Positions 30,621 through 33,809 of a stretch of 33,809 nt of DNA are shown piece by piece. The stretch covers positions 1-33,809 of the forward strand of contig JAAYUS010000230.1 of assembly GCA_012517605.1 (NCBI GenBank). The letters are read 5' to 3'. Within the stretch, counting starts at the first letter, position 1; each line of letters opens with the position of its first letter. Origin of the DNA: Bacteroidales bacterium. Its GTDB lineage: Bacteria; Bacteroidota; Bacteroidia; Bacteroidales; VadinHA17. The notes under the pieces are model-generated. The model was not told where the DNA came from and ran no database searches. It saw nothing but the letters and a program-made list of their open reading frames with translations. Both the position numbers and the translations under genes were made by a program.

Positions 30621-31394
30621 TTATATAAAGCCGCCATCATAATCCATCGCCGGATCATCGAACTCAAGGTCGATGACCCTGTGAAACCCAACACTGTCGT
30701 TTTTATGTGTTGAGGAGCCTGCGTTATAGCATCTCCTGATCCCCCATTTGCCGTGGTAGGTCTTTCCGGGGCTTGAAGGGTCAGCATGATAATGGCCGAA
30801 AAGGATCATTTCAATCCTGTTCTCAATTATAGGTTTCAGGTCATCACTGTCCTTAAGCCGCATGCCCGGCTTGAAGTCGAATGGGTGGTGGTGGAGGTAA
30901 ACAACCTTCTGCAAATGGGCAATTGATTTGTCATCAAGCAGCCTGCCAAGACGATTGAGCTGTTCCCTGCCCAGTTCTCCCTGCGAAAGTATCCTGTCGA
31001 ACCAGTGAAGCTCCTCAGCCGTCGAATCAAGGCCAATAAAGGCAACTCCGTCAATGATATCAAGCTTTGGATACTCAATGGCAGTAGTTCCAAAAAACCT
31101 CTCCTTGAAAATGTCAATGAATTTGTCATTGCCCAGAATTCCCGTTCCATAATCATGGTTGCCCGGTATGACAAGCATTTGAAAACCATTGTCCTCAAGC
31201 CTTCCGAAGGCGGCAACTGCATCATCTGTAAAACCGGAATGGTTTGCATTTTCGACAATATCGCCTGTCACAATTACGACATAGTCTTCCGCCGGCTGCA
31301 TCCTCAGAATAATATTGTCAACAATCGAATGGAATTTTGAGGTACAATCCTCGTGTCCGATATGCAGGTCGGATAAATGAATTATTTTCTTCAC
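30621..31394 (-). CDS. Metallophosphoesterase, 257 aa
   Basis: It has a calcineurin-like phosphoesterase fold with the motifs in order: LSDLHIGH (D...H), VTGDIVENAN, VIPGNHDYGTG (GNHD), YLHHHPFDFK and LFGHYHADP. The length fits the small cAMP-phosphodiesterase-like (CpdA/Icc) group, but the substrate is uncertain. The start is GTG at 31394-31392, read as Met. There is no signal peptide, so it is cytoplasmic. It converges on the TIM-barrel gene and lies 33 bp downstream of the YqeY-like gene on the same strand, so the two may be cotranscribed. Confidence 0.9.
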   Translation of the reverse strand: MKKIIHLSDLHIGHEDCTSKFHSIVDNIILRMQPAEDYVVIVTGDIVENANHSGFTDDAVAAFGRLEDNGFQMLVIPGNHDYGTGILGNDKFIDIFKERFFGTTAIEYPKLDIIDGVAFIGLDSTAEELHWFDRILSQGELGREQLNRLGRLLDDKSIAHLQKVVYLHHHPFDFKPGMRLKDSDDLKPIIENRIEMILFGHYHADPSSPGKTYHGKWGIRRCYNAGSSTHKNDSVGFHRVIDLEFDDPAMDYDGGFI

Positions 31395-31427
31395 AGTCAG
31401 GAAAGTGCTGATTCTGTTAATTGAGCT

Positions 31428-31877
31428 TCACCCAAGCAATTGTTTTACTTTGGCAGAGATCTCCTTGCCGTCGGCTTTTCCTGCAAGTTCCTTCATTGCA
31501 GCTCCCATGACTTTTCCCAGATCAGAAATAGATTTGGCCCCGATCTTTTCAATTACATCCTTAACCACCAGTGTAAGTTCTTCATCACTTATTTTTGCCG
31601 GCAGGTATTTTTCAAGGATATCGGCTTCCGCAACTTCTTTTTCACTCAGGTCGGGTCTGTTCTGTGATTTATATATCTCTGCCGATTCCCTCCTTTGCTT
31701 GACAAGCTTCTGAATTATTTTCAGCTCTTCTTCTTCAGTAAGAACACTTCCGGGCCCTTTTTCGGAATGTGCAAGCAGAAATGCAGTCTTGGCAGCCCTG
31801 ATTGCTTCCAGCGAAACCTTGTCCTTCGACTTCATTGATTTAATGAGATCGGCGGCAATTCTTTCAGTAAGTGACAT
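31428..31877 (-). CDS. GatB/YqeY domain protein, 149 aa
   Basis: A stand-alone YqeY-type helical protein related to the C-terminal tRNA-binding domain of GatB. Its opening is MSLTERIAADLIKSMKSKDK, with EAIRAAKTAFLLAHSEKG, IQKLVKQRRESAEIYKSQNR, EADILEKYLPAKISDEEL and a GKVMGAAMKELAGKADGKEI end, all conserved family blocks. I chose the ATG at 31877. The open frame extends upstream to 32006, but the added 43 residues are unlike any family member. The usual proposal is a role in tRNA-linked amidation, and it is not essential. Confidence 0.92.
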   Translation of the reverse strand: MSLTERIAADLIKSMKSKDKVSLEAIRAAKTAFLLAHSEKGPGSVLTEEEELKIIQKLVKQRRESAEIYKSQNRPDLSEKEVAEADILEKYLPAKISDEELTLVVKDVIEKIGAKSISDLGKVMGAAMKELAGKADGKEISAKVKQLLG

Positions 31878-32077
31878 GGTCTGTTTGTTTTTTGTATTAA
31901 GGTTTAAAATTAATAAAAAGTTATTGCCTGTATGGTTAATAATGGATAATATCTGCAGCCATTGGCAATCATAATAAAGATTACTGCTAAAAGTGGTGAG
32001 AAACAATTAAATAAAATGATATTTTTGAAATACGACTGGATCAAGTAAAAACTTCAACATCAATTAAACCACATAAA

Positions 32078-33601
32078 ATGAAAAGTACAATCCTGATCTT
32101 TGCGGCATTATCAGTTTCTTTTCTGGCAGTCTCGCAGGAGCCTGTAACTCCTGATGCATTACCGGAGTCAAAGGCGCTTCTTAAATATATTTACAGTATT
32201 AGCGGAAAATATATCCTTGCAGGTCAGCATAATTTTCCGAATTCGGGGTCCAGAAACACTCTCTTTGCAGCAAATTATATTGGGGAAACACCTCCTGTAT
32301 GGAGCCAGGATTTTGGTTTTGCAGCTGAGGGGGACAAAGATTCTTATCTTGCCCGGCCTGAAATTATCAGGGAAGCAATAAAGCAGCATAAGAATGGCTT
32401 CATTATTACACTTTGCTGGCATGCAGTGCCTCCTACAGCTGAGGAACCTGTTACGTTTCAGCCTGCTCGCGCGACTGATCCTTCGGCTCCGCTGTCAAGC
32501 GTACAGGGAAGGCTGACTGACAAACAATTCCGCGACATTCTGACACCGGGCACTGCTCTTTACAAACAGTGGGTTAAACAGGTAGATGAAATTGCAGGAT
32601 TTCTCAGACAGCTCCAGGAAGCTCATGTTCCTGTTCTTTGGCGACCATATCACGAAATGAACGGCGACTGGTTCTGGTGGGGAGGAAGGTTTGAGGGTAA
32701 ATATACAACGGCCGCCCTTTACAGACAGATTTTCGACAGGTTGGTAAAATACCATAAGCTGAAAAACCTTATCTGGGTTTGGAGTGTCGACAGGCCAAGC
32801 CAGCCGGGAAGGGAATTTGAAAGATATTTTCCGGGGACAAAATACCTCGATATCCTTGCGATCGATATTTACGGGAATGACTTCAACAAGTCGTATTATG
32901 ACGGGCTCAAGGCATTATCAGGAGGTAAGCCTGTTACTCTTGGAGAGGTTGGAAATCCTCCCTCTCCGGATATAATTAAACAACAACCCGGCTGGGTATA
33001 TTGGGTTGTATGGGCAGGAATGGCAAGGGGAACATCAGCAGAAGACTATAAAAAGCTCGTAAATTCGCCCAATGTTCTTTTCCTGGAGGATCAGGCTTAT
33101 CTGGATGGAACTGCAGAATACAGGGCTGCATGCGGATTTGAACCTGTAAAAATTGACAGGACAGCTGATTTTACTGGAGAGTGGAGGATTGATGAATCGG
33201 AAAGCTCCATATCACGCAACACCGGATTTTCAAACACACCATATAAGCTTGTTGTTAAACATGATCAAAAAAACATCTCAGTAAGATCATTTTCGGTTGT
33301 AGAATGGGATGATGATGATGTTACTGAACTCACTCTTCCTCTTGATGGAAAAGAAATCACGTCAACAGGATTCATGAACTCACCTCGTGTTCAGGTCATT
33401 TTTTTATCACCTGCAAAAGACACACTGACAATTGACACCCGGATAACGACAAAATTTGGTGATAAACCGCCCGTGGATATTAAATCAAAGGAAGTATGGA
33501 CTCTTGCTGAAAGAGGACGGAAACTTATAATAATCCAGAAATCTGATGGGATGATGGGCCGGGGCCCTGTAACCAACCGGCTTGTCTATAACAAATATTG
33601 A
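32078..33601 (+). CDS. Secreted glycoside hydrolase family 26 (beta-mannanase-like), 507 aa
   Basis: A signal peptide (MKSTILIFAALSVSFLAVSQ) precedes a GH26 TIM barrel (about 25-330). The acid/base is E193 in LWRPYHEMNGDWFWWGG. The nucleophile is E290 in KPVTLGEVGNPPSP. Typical GH26 stretches include SGKYILAGQHNF, IITLCWHAVPPTAEEP and YLDILAIDIYGNDF. Residues about 365-507 form a beta-rich domain (TADFTGEWRIDESESSIS), perhaps a lipocalin-like or carbohydrate-binding accessory. GH26 enzymes cut beta-1,4-mannans, less often xylan or mixed-linkage glucan. The neighbours do not decide the substrate. Confidence 0.93.
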   Translation: MKSTILIFAALSVSFLAVSQEPVTPDALPESKALLKYIYSISGKYILAGQHNFPNSGSRNTLFAANYIGETPPVWSQDFGFAAEGDKDSYLARPEIIREAIKQHKNGFIITLCWHAVPPTAEEPVTFQPARATDPSAPLSSVQGRLTDKQFRDILTPGTALYKQWVKQVDEIAGFLRQLQEAHVPVLWRPYHEMNGDWFWWGGRFEGKYTTAALYRQIFDRLVKYHKLKNLIWVWSVDRPSQPGREFERYFPGTKYLDILAIDIYGNDFNKSYYDGLKALSGGKPVTLGEVGNPPSPDIIKQQPGWVYWVVWAGMARGTSAEDYKKLVNSPNVLFLEDQAYLDGTAEYRAACGFEPVKIDRTADFTGEWRIDESESSISRNTGFSNTPYKLVVKHDQKNISVRSFSVVEWDDDDVTELTLPLDGKEITSTGFMNSPRVQVIFLSPAKDTLTIDTRITTKFGDKPPVDIKSKEVWTLAERGRKLIIIQKSDGMMGRGPVTNRLVYNKY

Positions 33602-33645
33602 TTTTTCGGAATCCCGTCATGACATTATCATTTCAAAGCCAAAAT

Positions 33646-33671
33646 ATTCCGGAACAAACATTCCGGAACAA
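33646..33671. promoter_or_regulatory. Two TTCCGGAA palindromes 14 bp apart
   Basis: ATTCCGGAACAA is repeated directly at 33646-33657 and 33660-33671. Each copy contains the palindrome TTCCGGAA (33647-33654 and 33661-33668). A third partial copy, ATTCCG, begins at 33671. They lie 50-75 bp upstream of the putative copper ATPase start and are a candidate operator. The interval 33602-33723 has no gene. Confidence 0.5.
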
Positions 33672-33723
33672 TTCCGTATTATAAATGTTATACATTGTTA
33701 ACATTGCTTAATGATAGCGATTT

Positions 33724-33809
33724 ATGAGTCAGGATGTAAAAACAGGTCAGGGTGCAGACACAAAAATACGAAAGATTGTCACCAGGCAATTTCCCGTTAC
33801 AGGTATGTC
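33724..33809 (+). CDS. Probable copper P-type ATPase, N-terminal codons only
   Basis: The window ends inside this gene. The 28 visible residues, MSQDVKTGQGADTKIRKI and VTRQFPVTGM, plus a partial serine codon, match how heavy-metal P-type ATPases often begin before their HMA motif (FPVTGMSCAAC). The first cysteines of the metal-binding motif would lie just outside. The identification rests on 'FPVTGMS' and on the upstream TTCCGGAA repeats, so it is a good guess, not proof. Other HMA-domain proteins would look the same. Confidence 0.5.
   Translation, partial: MSQDVKTGQGADTKIRKIVTRQFPVTGM

Noticed and set aside
31878-32006. 43-residue N-terminal extension of the YqeY-like protein
   Set aside because: The extension is unlike the family, and the internal ATG at 31877 gives the standard start.
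1-33809. CRISPR array, tRNA or rRNA genes, transposase
   Set aside because: I looked for regularly spaced repeats with unique spacers, cloverleaf-like segments and transposase motifs. The only regular array is the operator set at 156-296, which has no spacer-like unique sequences of CRISPR type.

Overview
The window looks like a chromosome segment from a Bacteroidota (Bacteroidales-like) bacterium, probably an anaerobe or facultative anaerobe that degrades polysaccharides. The evidence is a TonB-dependent receptor with an STN domain next to a DUF4249 lipoprotein, a GH26 glycosidase, several short secreted proteins with signal peptides, and putative promoters of the Bacteroidota type (TAnnTTTG at -7) instead of the E. 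coli type. L-lactate dehydrogenase, an aspartase-type enzyme and a Na+-pumping decarboxylase beta/gamma pair fit fermentative or anaerobic metabolism. I saw no tRNA, rRNA, CRISPR array or intact transposase.

Layout. 0-1.3 kb holds the 5' end of a HipB-like regulator behind four operators spaced exactly 41 bp apart, then an XRE regulator paired with a two-part membrane protein whose reading frame is broken by one in-frame TAA. 1.4-1.8 kb holds a decayed Gfo/Idh/MocA oxidoreductase fragment. 1.8-4.3 kb is a cold-shock-flavoured block: a nitronate-monooxygenase-like enzyme with an unusual leader, a 63-aa Csp, a 121-bp fold-back element, a 53-aa protein and a longer Csp with a basic N-terminus. 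4.6-13 kb holds housekeeping and accessory genes: a CPBP protease, a helicase-HRDC-HTH protein, an SDR/DUF2867 protein, a tocopherol-cyclase-like protein, an SGNH hydrolase and a methyltransferase. Between them lie two more gene fragments, an Ntn-hydrolase N-terminus and a topoisomerase IV A C-terminus. 13.2-15.2 kb is an NAD-salvage operon (pncB-pncA). 15.3-19.9 kb holds a small membrane protein, an HD hydrolase, a 68-aa orphan, ldh, and a cyclic-nucleotide-domain/aspartase fusion divergent from ldh. 19.9-23.1 kb is a DEAD-box helicase and an oadB-oadG pair. 23.2-29.5 kb is a tight four-gene envelope operon: unknown secreted protein, TonB-dependent receptor, DUF4249 lipoprotein, and an MG2/plug protein without a barrel. 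29.7-33.8 kb holds a secreted TIM-barrel protein, a metallophosphoesterase, a YqeY-like protein, a GH26 enzyme and the first codons of a probable copper P-type ATPase.

The most interesting signals are these. (1) A roughly 120-bp promoter/leader sequence occurs twice, about 18.7 kb apart, in front of two unrelated genes (the nitronate-monooxygenase-like gene and the DEAD-box helicase). It keeps an inverted repeat with a compensatory base-pair change. (2) Four 18-bp operators lie on an exact 41-bp period upstream of hipB. (3) A cyclic-nucleotide-binding domain is fused to aspartase. (4) The receptor operon encodes a plug-like domain without a barrel. At least four broken or fragmentary genes lie in the first 11.4 kb, so that part of the window appears to be decaying or rearranged.
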